From NCBI GenBank assembly GCA_033558025.1, contig JAUCEF010000010.1:1079001-1143000 (forward strand): a DNA stretch of 64,000 nucleotides. Direction: 5' to 3'. Below the pieces are notes generated by a model. The model worked only from the letters and a program-made list of their open reading frames with translations, did not search any database and was not told the DNA's origin. How positions within the stretch are numbered: position 1 is the first letter of the stretch; each line of letters begins with the position of its first letter. Shown here piece by piece: positions 53,453 to 63,259 of the stretch. This DNA is from Phytophthora sp. 'mugwort' (taxonomy: Eukaryota; Oomycota; Peronosporomycetes; Peronosporales; Peronosporaceae). The position numbers and the translations under genes are program-made.

Positions 53453-54288
53453 ATGCCCGCGTCTACTAAGGCTTCTGTATCTGCATCTGCTGGGTCTCAG
53501 GATGAGCGGCTGGCTACTAAGACGTCTGCGCCACATCGTGGCTCCACACGGGCGTCGTCCTCCGTCGGCTTGGCCCGGAGCGAGACAAAAGGGACGTCCT
53601 CGGGCTTTCGCAAGTTCCGTGAAGCGCTTCTGGCCAAGAAGTTCGAGAGTTTTGATAATGTGCCTGTAAGTACGATCTCTGTGATGGTATATCAAGGAGC
53701 TCGTGACACTAACTTGGTCATGAGATGGAGGTGGAAGCTGTTTCTGGACTTTTTATTGGTTCCTACGGTGCTGCCACTAACTGGGAAGCTCTGCAAGAAG
53801 CAAGAGTGACGCACATCGTGTGTGTGTCACCTTCGCTGCCGCTCAAGTAAGTGCAAATACTTAACACTCGATCCCGCTTCTGTATTGTTAATTAAGCTTG
53901 AAATATGTGTGAGGTACAGCTTTCCTGAGAACTTTACGTACTTGCAGCTACCTGTAGCGGATCTGAGTACTGTCAACATCTCGGAGTACTTTGACCAGGC
54001 TTTCAGCTTCATTGACAGGTTATATTCCGTCTCGGGACGTCGAGTGACGTACCAAAAGACTAACATTTTACTAGTGCCTTATCTACCGGAGGGAAGGTGC
54101 TCGTGCACTGCTTCATGGGGCGTTCAAGGTCTGCAACGATTATTCTCGCCTACCTTATTGCGCGTCGAGGCTTCACACTCACCGCCGCACTTCGTGAATT
54201 GCGTCGAGTGCGGCCGCAAGCTCAACCGAACAGCGGATTCTACCAAGAATTAGTTTTGTTTGAAGCCAAATCCTTGAACAATAGCTGA
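53453..54288 (+). CDS. dual-specificity protein phosphatase, four exons
   Basis: Exons 53453-53665, 53725-53846, 53914-54018 and 54075-54288 give 217 aa; introns are 59, 67 and 56 bp, all GT-AG with CTAAC/CTTGAAAT-like branch regions. The N-terminal about 60 residues are Ser/Thr-rich and likely disordered. The DSP domain starts VEAVSGLFIGSYGAATNWEA, then VTHIVCVSPSLP and LQLPVADLSTVNISEYFDQA, where Asp128 is the probable general acid. The P-loop VLVHCFMGRSRSATI has Cys159 and Arg165 of H-C-x5-R-S. It closes with the AYLIARRGFTLTAALRELRR helix and PNSGFYQEL. All catalytic residues are intact. It should remove phosphate from Tyr/Ser/Thr of protein substrates such as MAP kinases; the substrate is not predictable. 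The splice model was chosen because it alone joins all DSP blocks in frame (phases 0, 2, 2). Confidence 0.9.
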
Positions 54289-54586
54289 ACCTCAACCACC
54301 AGTCACGAGCTCTGGCACCCTGGCTCCTATTGCTTTATACTGAGCGTGTCGACAACAAGCGGGCGTTATATCACAACTAACTTGATGAAACGACCAAGTT
54401 CACAGGATTAAATAATATAAACACGCGGAGAACTTTCGAAGCGAAATATGCGATGAAGCGGTCGGTACTAGACAACAATCGGTGGGAAGAAGCCCATTCT
54501 CTAAAAAACGCCTCCAATTCACATCTCATTCGCCGTAGTCCCATAAGGTAACGGAGCTTTGACTTCCCAGAAGTTGCTAGCTCACA

Positions 54587-54602
54587 GCTCATTCCTCGAT
54601 AA
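54587..54602 (+). promoter_or_regulatory. oomycete Inr-type core promoter of acyltransferase gene
   Basis: GCTCATTCC at 54587-54595 is an exact match to the first nine positions of the oomycete Inr consensus GCTCATTYYNCAWTTT. The flanking part (TCGATAA) matches weakly. It lies about 64 bp upstream of the ATG at 54659. Confidence 0.65.
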
Positions 54603-54658
54603 GATACCAGTCTCGCAGGTCTCCGCACTCAAGACAAGACACGTCGTAGTCGCTGAAA

Positions 54659-56014
54659 ATGGTTCGTCACGAAGTCTGCGAAGAAACGAGCAGCTTCTGC
54701 ACGTCGGCCATTGGCTCCTCGCGTTTAGAGGAAATTCCACTTCAAATCCAGGGTCTTCCCGAGGTCGTCGAGTCCGAGTTGAAAGTGTCCAAACCGGTTA
54801 GACCTGCAGTAGCTCCAGCAAAAATCCTGTTTCTCGATGGAGTGCGCGGACTGGCTGTGATTCTGGTCGTGAGTCAACATTCGCGTGAATATTTGCATGA
54901 TCTCGACCTCGGAGCGTGTGCTGTGGACGCTTTTTTCGTCTTATCTTCGTTCTTGCTCACGATGCTTTTCATGAGAAAAAGCATTCGGATGTTGATCCAA
55001 AATGCGAGTTACCGGAAATGGGTCTTTAGTCTGGCCGACTATTTTTCCAAGCGCTTTTTTCGTGTCTATCCCTTATTTGCGACAGTGGTATTGACAATTT
55101 GGTTATTGCCATTCGAAGATAAAAAACAATACTTTCTCGTCAAGGAGCGTGGCCACTTTGATTTATTCAAAGTGCTCACGTTCAGCTTCCCGCATCGCTA
55201 CTTCGTCTTCTGGACGTTACCCCTGGAGATCTCGTACTACTTTTGTCTCCCCGTCTTCGTCGTGGGTGTTCTCAATCTACGTCGCTTCTGGTGGGTCCCT
55301 TTCGTGCCGCTCTACATGTGGGTCATCTATTCGGGTTGGTATGAACGTCGATCCAGTCACTCTCCGTTTATGCCCCATTTTCCGACGTTTCTAGCGGGCT
55401 CCATGGCTGCTGTTTTGTTCGTAAAGCTTGACATGTGGATAAAGACTACTGGATTCGAGTTAACCAAATTGCACCAGCTTATTATCCGAGCTATCGAGTT
55501 TGCCGCCGTCATATTGATTCTAAGCGTGTGCTTCCGCAGAAACTCGCAGCCTGGACAGCCTGCAGAGCCGACGATGTTCTTCCACTGGGTGCACGAGCGG
55601 GAGCATGACGAAGGAGGGTTCCCTTTCATTAGTGTTCCTGTGACTCTGGTCATTGTGATCGAGCTGCTGCTTCCGTCTTGCATTTCCACCATGTTTGAAT
55701 GGAGTGTACTGCGATACTGGGGGAAGATCAGCTTCTCCGTCTACTTGCTCCACAGTTTCGTCGTCTTCAGCGATATCTACGGCAAGGATCCTGCCATGTA
55801 CTACGACCGATTGTTCACTCGATTTGGCCTCATCCTTGTGCTCTGCACAGCGTCTTACCACTTGATCGAGTACCCGTCGCAGTTGCTAGCGCAGCGTATC
55901 ACTCGAGCGCTGAATGAACAGGAAGAGAAAGCACCAGGAAACTTGACGTTCCCGTTTCCATTTGATGCTAAGCGCCGATTTTTCCAAGCTCCACACACGA
56001 CTCAGATTGCCTAG
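54659..56014 (+). CDS. acyltransferase-3 family integral membrane protein
   Basis: Intronless, 451 aa. The Acyl_transf_3 signature opens the membrane part: FLDGVRGLAVILVVSQHS (residues 58-75), with conserved D60, G61, R63, G64 and H74. FSKRFFRVYPLFATVVLTIW gives the conserved R-R-x-x-R-hydrophobic segment at the next helix, and FWTLPLEISYYFCLPVFVVG the 'W.L..E...Y' block. About ten hydrophobic segments follow, ending LRYWGKISFSVYLLHSFVVF and YHLIEYPSQL, the usual family C-terminus. Such enzymes move acetyl or other acyl groups across a membrane onto sugars, lipids or peptides; the substrate is not deducible. The N-terminal 50 residues are cytosolic and unrelated. An AATAAA polyadenylation-like signal lies at 56027-56032, just past the stop. 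Confidence 0.88.
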   Translation: MVRHEVCEETSSFCTSAIGSSRLEEIPLQIQGLPEVVESELKVSKPVRPAVAPAKILFLDGVRGLAVILVVSQHSREYLHDLDLGACAVDAFFVLSSFLLTMLFMRKSIRMLIQNASYRKWVFSLADYFSKRFFRVYPLFATVVLTIWLLPFEDKKQYFLVKERGHFDLFKVLTFSFPHRYFVFWTLPLEISYYFCLPVFVVGVLNLRRFWWVPFVPLYMWVIYSGWYERRSSHSPFMPHFPTFLAGSMAAVLFVKLDMWIKTTGFELTKLHQLIIRAIEFAAVILILSVCFRRNSQPGQPAEPTMFFHWVHEREHDEGGFPFISVPVTLVIVIELLLPSCISTMFEWSVLRYWGKISFSVYLLHSFVVFSDIYGKDPAMYYDRLFTRFGLILVLCTASYHLIEYPSQLLAQRITRALNEQEEKAPGNLTFPFPFDAKRRFFQAPHTTQIA

Positions 56015-56274
56015 ACATATTTGCTCAATAAATAAAAAACAGTAATACGGTACCTGTGTTTTTCGAAATACATGTAGGAGAAGTCCATACATTGTGTTGA
56101 TCCACTGCTAGTTGTAGTAGATTGTAGTGCCAAGCATAGCAAAACCAACAAACGAGTCGCTCTATCTATACTTTGTACAGAACGAAAATGAGAAGCAGTA
56201 CATCGCAGGGAGAATATTTACGGAGCTAGGCGACGTGGCTTGTGTGAATTTTATTATAACACCAGAGTTCGAAA

Positions 56275-56745
56275 ATGGCAACGAGGAGTGCACGAGAGAT
56301 CCGTGGCCAGGCGGCAGACAGTGATGACGACGGCCTTGACTTGAATCCCACCGACTGTGAGATGGTCCTAAGCAAACAAGAGTTTGACATGCTTCAGGCT
56401 TTTCATCGTTTTGTGCCACTGCCCGCGTTAAGCTCACGCATTCTTCGGGTCTACTGCGAGGATGATCTGCAAGTTCCAGAGGCGCCGCACAATGATGCCG
56501 AAGAAGATGAGACCAAGCCATCTACAGAGCAAGGTTGTCACAAGGCGAGCAGCTACAGCTCACCATCAGGCAACATTCTCCGTCACCCCTGTCGACCAAG
56601 CAACTTGAGAAAGAAGCCGCACTACCAGATCAATCTATCATCTCAAACACCCCGCATTCTGCAGCAACAACAACCTCCTTCATCCAGAACACCAAGCTCA
56701 AGCCGCAGCTCAACCGACTCCGAACGTCCTGCATCTCAAGGATGA
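56275..56745 (+). CDS. hypothetical acidic/Ser-rich protein
   Basis: 156 aa, starts MATRSAREIRGQAADSDDD. Residues about 25-70 look structured (MVLSKQEFDMLQAFHRFVPL, SRILRVYCEDDLQV). The rest is low-complexity Ser/Pro/Gln (QQQQPPSSRTPSSSRSS). A second frame from 56535 (SQGEQLQLTIRQHSPSPLST, ending CISRMIT) is also plausible as the true C-terminus, which would need a frameshift or an unseen small intron near 56530. No family recognised. It is tail to tail with the Sep15-like gene (95 bp apart), inside the compact gene island, which favours a real gene. Confidence 0.45.
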   Translation: MATRSAREIRGQAADSDDDGLDLNPTDCEMVLSKQEFDMLQAFHRFVPLPALSSRILRVYCEDDLQVPEAPHNDAEEDETKPSTEQGCHKASSYSSPSGNILRHPCRPSNLRKKPHYQINLSSQTPRILQQQQPPSSRTPSSSRSSTDSERPASQG

Positions 56746-56840
56746 TAACATAACAAAAGCAAAACCCAGCAACACCACTTCATTTGTTTCAGTTCTTAAT
56801 CTGGTTTCAAACAGTCAGTCACCTACAAGCTTTCACCAGC

Positions 56841-57522
56841 TTACGGCTTGTCCGCTTCCACCCCCATCTCCACTATTTCTTCCTCTGCTACTTCTCTTTC
56901 TTCATTCTTCTCCTCAGGTAGCAGCTTGTTCTCAATGAACTCGGCAATGGAGGCCTCATCCCAGTGAGCGATACTGGTAGAAAAACATTAGTTTTTTAAC
57001 TTTAACAAAAGAAAACATATAATCAAGAATAAGTATACAATACCTGATCTCCTCAACCCTCTCCCCTTCTTCATCAAAGAACTGCAGCATGGGGAGCCTC
57101 GGGTTGGTTTCCTGCACGTCAAGTCTCTTGATCTGTTTGGCCTGGTTCTCCACGAAGTTAGCCACTTTCGGGTACCGCTTCAGTCGATGTCGGTTCACTG
57201 CCAGTGCCACTTTCGGGTAACGGCGGCCTTCAGCCTCCAGCACCTTGGACAAGTCCGAGCAGCACTCTTCGCACTCCTTGGTCACATGTTTGACAGCTTT
57301 CTTTTTCGACGTCTCCTTCGATGCGGCGGGTGTTAAGAAAGTCGACAGATCGTCGCAAAGTCGGCAGTCCAGCGCGTCAGCATCGAACCCGAGCGTCGAA
57401 CAGCGATCCAGACGACCGGTTGACACTACAGGGGCTGTAGGAGCTTCTGTTGAGGACACGGGCTCCTCCTGGGCGGTGACACAGACCGCCGAGAGCAGCA
57501 GGAACGTTGCGACTCGCATCAT
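56841..57522 (-). CDS. Sep15/SELENOF-like ER protein lacking the Cys/Sec redox motif
   Basis: Exon 1 is 57522-57044 and exon 2 is 56973-56841, with a 70-bp GT-AG intron; 203 aa. Residues 1-17 are an ER signal peptide (MRVATFLLLSAVCVTA). A cysteine-rich domain (CSTLGF, CRLC, CEECC: Cys41, 53, 56, 84, 87, 88) corresponds to the part that binds the glycoprotein glucosyltransferase UGGT in SELENOF. A thioredoxin-like domain follows: RLKRYPKVANFVENQAKQI, PRLPMLQFFDEEGERVEEI, and, across the splice, SIAHWDEASIAEFIENKLL. The C-terminus is acidic and ends EADKP, not a canonical KDEL. In SELENOF proteins a C-x-U or C-x-C motif precedes 'KLGRFP'; here the aligned residues are Asn110-Arg111-His112, so no redox-active pair remains and no in-frame TGA is needed. 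A role in ER glycoprotein quality control is inferred from the family; oxidoreductase activity is unlikely. Confidence 0.85.
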
Positions 57523-57603
57523 GAATTGCTACGTGGTGTCTCAAAAAAATATAGAAATTTATGTGTCCAACATCATTTAATGTGTTGTACGTAAATAATC
57601 GAT

Positions 57604-59475
57604 GCTGTATAGTAAGTGCCGTACCGTATCTTCGTAGTCCTAGGCGACCTTTACGTGGCAGCAACCAGATTAAGCCAATAGGAGGGCTTCGTTGTAACCA
57701 TATGGCGTTCGCGGGGGTAAACTGCTTCCTATCGCATTCCGATTTTGCACGATGAGTCGACCCTGCACCACCGGGAATGGCAAGCACCGGAAGCAATACA
57801 AGCGAGTCGCCATGGCATACGGCGACAAAAAGGCCTGGCTGGACTACCTTGACAGGGGGCACACAAGGAAGGAATGCATCAAGCACTTCTGCGGGGAGCT
57901 GCCACGGAAGGAGCATCGAGCTAAGGAGAAATTGCTCAGTAGTGGAAAAAGGCAGCGGTATTGATCAGGTCTGCTTGTAAATCAGGTCGGGCTTGTCATC
58001 GAAAGGCACGCAAACTTGAAAACGGTACTGTGTTGGGCAAGAAAGCTGAGGACGAGATAGTACAGTGGATTAACGGATTAAGGTAGGAGGGTGTGCTGGT
58101 GTCATGGTTCATGTTGGAAGCAGAAGCCAAACAAGTTGCTGCTGCATATAATATTTTACCCGACAAATTGTCGGCTTCAGCGACCTGGATGCAGCTCTTC
58201 ATGAGACGTCACAGTCACTGCGCACAAGAACTCGTCAGCGTCAAACGAGTCCGCATGATGCAGCCGAAGCAGCCAAAATCTTTCGTGCCCTAGTGCTTCG
58301 AACTGCCATCGAGCGCAATTGCACTCAGATATTTAACGGTGATCAAACGGGTAAGTGCATCGATGTATCTTAACATTTTTTTTATTCGCCCCAAATTTTT
58401 GTTAAGCTGTATTTTCGAGTATATACCAAAAACTGTAGATACAAGAGGAACCAAGACAGTTTGGGTCGAGTGTGCTAACAAAGCCAAGCAGCGTGCGATC
58501 GCAATGTTACTTAGAGATTCATGTGAGACCAAGTATGAACCTTTCATTGTGTTCAAGAGCAACCTGGCCAACCAAAGAAAACGGAAAAGAATTAAATCAG
58601 ACACGGTTTTGGTGTGTCAACTTGGCGCGAAGTTAGTAGGCTGCAGCAAGAGCACCCTTGCCAGATCTGCTGGAATAAAACTGCTTTGTGTATACTGAAT
58701 TCTCGCTGAAATTCTTGGATTTTTATTTTTCGGATCATGAAAACCGAGACGAAAATATGATTTTGCTCTGGGATGAATTTAGTGGTCATTAGACGACAAA
58801 GGTGACGAGCTACGCTGCATCCCCAAAATGTCCTGCTCCATTAAAATCCCACGGAGATATACGAACGTATGTCAAACCGAAGACATCGCGTGAATAAGCC
58901 TTTCAAGTTTTGCTGTGAGCGCTTTGGATTGATCAAATTAAAACCACAGCTGATAGCTTACATTAAACTGGAGATAAGACGTCAAGAAAAGCGTGGAAAT
59001 TTGATAGCAGCAATACTTTATGCGCGAAATACACTTGACTAACATGCAGCGGATAAGATAGTTGCCGAGCTCCGCGAGTAGCACATGGAGAAGTTTTTCT
59101 TTTCACTCGCTGGCCATTCTCGATCAAAGATGACAGAGTGGATCACGTCAAGTTGGTTTGCGTTATCGACATAAACTATAATGAGTAGGTTCTCGCAGGT
59201 GGGATTGTCGATGGACACTCGCGTTGTGGCCACCGATGAAGCGGTAGAAGTGGATACGGATAGTGTAATTCGATCTCTAGATAGGCTCAATCAAGCTGAA
59301 AACGATTTTTATTCCGGTGACGACATCGGAAGTGATTGCAGCTACAACGATTATGAAGATTAATAAAACAATTGCCATCTTTAGCATAATTCTTAAGGTT
59401 TGTAGACCAGACGACAGCAAATCTTGTTGGTATGGTGTCGCCTAGGACTACGAAATACGGTACTTTGTACAGTAT
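57604..59475 (+). mobile_element. pogo-like DNA transposon with terminal inverted repeats
   Basis: GTACCGTATCTTCGTAGTCC, then TAGGCGAC (57621-57648), is repeated in inverted orientation at 59437-59463 (one missing base, one substitution). Similarity continues outward (CTGTA). The roughly 1.87-kb size and a single broken transposase inside fit a pogo-like element. The exact ends and the expected TA target duplication are not certain by eye. Confidence 0.7.
57752..59363 (+). pseudogene. pogo-like DDE transposase, degenerate
   Basis: The N-terminus reads KAWLDYLDRGHTRKECIKHF (57752-57964). Then LDAALHET-type and AEAAKIFRALVLRTAIERNC lead to IFNGDQT, the first-Asp block. An intron of about 90 bp starts at GTAAGTG after ACG G (58351 on). 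The next part is DTRGTKTVWVECANKAKQRA and LLRDSCETKYEPFIVFKS. The DDE middle is largely lost (58.7-59.1 kb). An acidic C-terminus is recognisable at 59181-59363 (EVDTDSVIRSLDRLNQAEND, ending YNDYED). Stops and frame changes throughout. The intron position is the same as in the pogo-like copy at 32.75 kb. Confidence 0.6.
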
Positions 59476-59589
59476 CCCCTGATGTTCAGCGGAGAGTAAC
59501 AGGGCTTGATCACTTACCATTAGTGCCAAAATATCAGTTTCACAAGGGAGCGACGAGTCTCCCCCACACGCTTCGCAGTTGCATCTCAA

Positions 59590-61150
59590 ACAAGCACGAA
59601 ACCATGTCAACCAAGACGCCTACGCTTCGCACTTGTGAACTCACACACACAGAAGGAAAAATGGTTGCTGGTCGAGAAGCTTATCCGCGAGCCGAAGCTC
59701 ACGCAAAATGAGCTGAGAAAGTGATGCCGGTCCAGTTCCAACTCGCTAAAGTCCCGCACGCGCCACCATATCTGGTCTGCTTAAGAGCTCGTCTGGATCC
59801 TTGACGCCGTGATGGGAGACCACCGCAACACCAACAACCGTGTGGCGTTTTCCAACCCTCGACGACCCTTTAAAACTCTGGATGCTTGCACAGAAACCAA
59901 CTGTGTCCCCCTTTCAGACAATCTCATCCAAACAAAAGCGCGTGGGCTATTTGCTAAAACGCAACAGAGCGGGCTAACTGACGGCACGTTGGAGTCTCCC
60001 AAGTTCTCAAACGGCTAACTGGCGATGTTCAAGAGCCGCCTCGATTGAAAAGGTAAAAGTTTGGAACGACCAGGCCGCGTCTGCCGATGTCGCTGCCGTG
60101 ACTCATGATCTACCGACAATTGTCAGAAAGATCGCTGAGAATGCGCTTGACGATGTTTATAATTTCGACGAGACAAGGCGGTTCTACCGACGTTCACCTT
60201 CGAAGACGATTGGTCGAAAGGATGTCAATGCCAGTTGGGAAAAGTAGGACAAGTCGAGGATAACGGTGGGGCAGATGGTCAACGTGACAGGGAGAGATAT
60301 GACCGAGCCGCTTATATATGTTATCGAAACGGCGAAGAAACCGCTATAGTTGGTGTTTTGCGATTACTACTCGAACACGAAGGCATGGATGACTACCATG
60401 GTCTTATGGACTAAGCGACTAGTCTAAACACGAACATGATTTGCCAGGTCCGTCGCACCCTTTTACTGGTCGATAACGCGTTGGCCTTACTGCGTTTCAG
60501 TTCTCAGATGCGGGAATTCCTTACATCCCGTCCCATACGACGTTGGTATTGCAGCCGGGTCGATGCTGGTACATAATTCGCTAAATGAAGGCGCATTACA
60601 GAAGGCTGCATCTTGCTCGCGCTGTAGATCTATCTCGTGATGCCTCTCGTAACTGGTACAAGGTGGATGTTCTGCAAGAGGTGCATTGGGTGCAGCAAAC
60701 CTGGGAAGACGTCCCTCGCTCGACGCTTGTGAACTGATGTAGGCGCTCCAATTGACCTCAGATACTGCATAAATTGTTCGTCCGTGCCCAAGTGCTGTCC
60801 AGGTTAAAGGGGAAGAATCAGTCGAGCAGATTCAATGCCGCTTGTGCTTGTTGAAACTTCCGTCGGAGATATCCATTGACAGCTTGCTCTGCTTGGCTGA
60901 CGGAAATGCAGTTCAGTACGATTTCGGCGACGACCCGTTTCCGGAGTTCTACAGCATTTTAATTACTCGGACTACAGCAACAGGAAGCTGAAGATCCTCC
61001 GATAGAAGCACAAACTGAAGGAAGCTTACTGAAGCTGCTAATTTGATTCTGCGGTACTGCGCGGCAAAAGAAAGCGACAACAACGACGTGGTCCCTACGT
61101 CGCCGCTTTCTGTTTTGTCGTTGCTTGGAGCTACCAGTGAAGTCGATTGC
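59590..61150 (+). pseudogene. pogo/CENP-B-jerky-like transposase, degenerate
   Basis: The plus strand reads LRTCELTHTEGK, KLIREPKLTQNELRKW (HTH part), then AVTHDLPTIVRKIAENALDD and VYNFDETRRFYRRSPSKTIG, where N-F-D-E-T is the first catalytic Asp block. DKSRITVGQMVNVTGRDM, YYSNTKAWMTTMVLW, PSHTTLVLQPGRCWYII (the QPxD block, degraded), MKAHYRRLHLARAVDLSRDA and YKVDVLQEVHWVQQTWEDVP follow. A tail region resembles the end of these proteins to about 61150 (SPLSVLSLLGATSEVDCV). The identifying blocks are in order but frames change and stops interrupt. It is a different lineage from the NADQT-type copies. Confidence 0.6.
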
Positions 61151-62779
61151 GTCTAGGAAGCAGGAAGCAATTTACGCACCATTGTAACCGTGGCTAGTGT
61201 AGCTGGTATCTGCTTGCCGAACGAATCATTTATTTGCAGTGGGAGAGAATTAGGAAAACGGGGTGTTGCATCTGAAAATTTGGATCACTAACCATTTCAT
61301 AGCGTTCTAGAACGGTTCAGCATTGGAGGGGGGGGGGGGCTGTAGTAACGTGTACGAATAAGCGGTTGTATCCCCTTGCTCAACCGAGACCATTCCGTTA
61401 TTAGCGGGCCAACATCCGGATGGCGATCCAGCTCAGGGTGATTTCCGTGCGATAGCAAGAGTGGACGCCAATCACTTAGTTTCTGTGGCCAATAGGGGCG
61501 GCGGTGAGACGATGGGTCGAGAAGAAAATCCTTTCCCAGCCTCATCACACAACATGAAAGTGTCGGGGTTTATATGGCCTACATAAAGGACAAGTGATTT
61601 TGCCCAAAATTCCTTCTTTAGAAAAAAAGGCTGATAACGATCGTGGCTCGACGGAGTTGACCCCATTCGATGCAGCATATAGAGTACTCTGAGCTAGACC
61701 ATAGACTGAAGCGGCAGAGCGAGCGGTGCCGCGGACGGCGATGGGGACACCACGCAGTAGCTCGAGCTCGAGTGAGTGATCCTCTTCGCGGCGGCAATTG
61801 AAATGCACGCGTGGCAGATCTTCCTAGAGCCTCGTTTGCGCGACCTTTTATTTTGACCCTTGTTACAGACGGTAGGGGCTGCAACTCGTGTTGGTGGCGG
61901 CAATGCTTATAGTGCCGCTGAAACGAACGAATGCTATTGGCGGAGGTCCGTAACGCGAGAAATAGAAAAATCAAGATGAAACGACACAAATCATGAACAA
62001 CAATCAAAAGTCAAGAGTGGTTAGGTTAATATTTTGCACTCCTGTAAAAGAGGTGTGCAAAATGTTGTAGTGTTAACTACAACATGACGTCGTACCACCA
62101 GTCGGCTGGTTGGTGCTGACCACTCGAGAAGCAACGCGTGTCCTCCTTAACGCTCAATATTTCCTCCAGCCCGGTCTCGTCACTAGCGTCACCGCCGAAT
62201 ACTTCCCCGCTGCCGAGAGACCGCCCCGGCCACCACCTCTTTCATTAAGTACCCCCCCCCATGAGTGTATGTAATTCTATTCAAAGCGCTGCCATTTTCG
62301 TGGTCTAGACGACACATGACGCAAGAAGGCAGATCGCGTCTAAATAAAGCGATTGTCCTGTGTGAACGCCGACTATTGGACATGCGGGAAAGCTTATTAG
62401 TGTAGATTTAATTGCTCGATGGATTTTGGGGTGGTCCTTTTGCACATCCGTGACCTTCTCTACAGTTCCTAAGGAATTTCTTGAGGTTTGGGGGCTTTCT
62501 GGATTTAGAGATGATTTCTCTGGATTTTTGTAGCTGTCTCGTCCGTAACGATGTGTTGACGTTCCTCGGGATGCCACGTTCTTGGTGCGCTAAAACGGAC
62601 CGACGGCGGACGACGGTAGCAGTAGTCATCTTGTTGGGCGCGTTAGCAACACTGTTGTCGGTTGCTTGATGCCGGTCTGTAACGATGCGTTGGCGCTCGT
62701 AGGAACGTAGATTTCATTCTGAGCACTTCAAATCGTACACCAGCACCTTAATGGTAACAGGACGTCCTGATATCAGTAA
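61151..62779. other. spacer, no gene assigned
   Basis: A minus-strand piece near 61.75 kb, VRGTARSAASVYGLAQSTLY, looks like a psq/pogo-type helix-turn-helix and may be another transposase N-terminus, but no continuation is seen. Homopolymer runs lie at 61328-61339 (12 G) and 62252-62260 (9 C). Frames at 62305-62669 have no motif. Confidence 0.35.
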
Positions 62780-62951
62780 TCACGCCGTCCATAAAACAAT
62801 GCACACTCGTTTAGGAAGGGATGAAGTACACGTGGCTGGCTCACATTCAGCCTCTACCTTCCTCCCCACACAACTCAAGATGGCGGCGCCCTGAGAATCA
62901 AGGCCCCGATGACGGCCGTAAGGGCCTGTTGAAGGGTGACAGCGGCTGCGA

Positions 62952-63030
62952 GGACCTGAAGGAAGGCGGTGGCGCTCACGTGGACCTGAAGGAAGGCGGT
63001 GGCGCTCACGTGGACCTGGAGGAGAGCGGC
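62952..63030. repeat. 30-bp tandem repeat, about 2.6 copies
   Basis: The unit begins GGACCTGAAGGAAGGCGGTG and runs GCGCTCACGT; two perfect copies at 62952-62981 and 62982-63011 are followed by a diverged partial third. Both strands are open across it: plus gives DLKEGGGAHV twice, minus gives GPRERHRLPS twice. No family is recognised for either. Confidence 0.85.
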
Positions 63031-63259
63031 GATGGCCCATGGATCCGAAGTAACTGGTGTGTGGAGGGACGCCCGTGTGGGCATGGTGGAAAATTGATAG
63101 CAGCGTTCGTAGCGATAGGTGGAGTATAACGACGGCTGCAGATACGTGCAGGAGGATGGCGACACGTGTGGCGTCTTTCAGGGCGTGCGCAACGTCCGCA
63201 CTGGCTTGGCACGTATCATTAGCGAGTCGAGCTTGGGAGAAAAAGGTTATTATCCAGGT

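Noticed and set aside
56127..56324. 65-codon frame upstream of the hypothetical gene at 56275
   Set aside because: Overlaps its start in another frame and has no motif; likely leader sequence.
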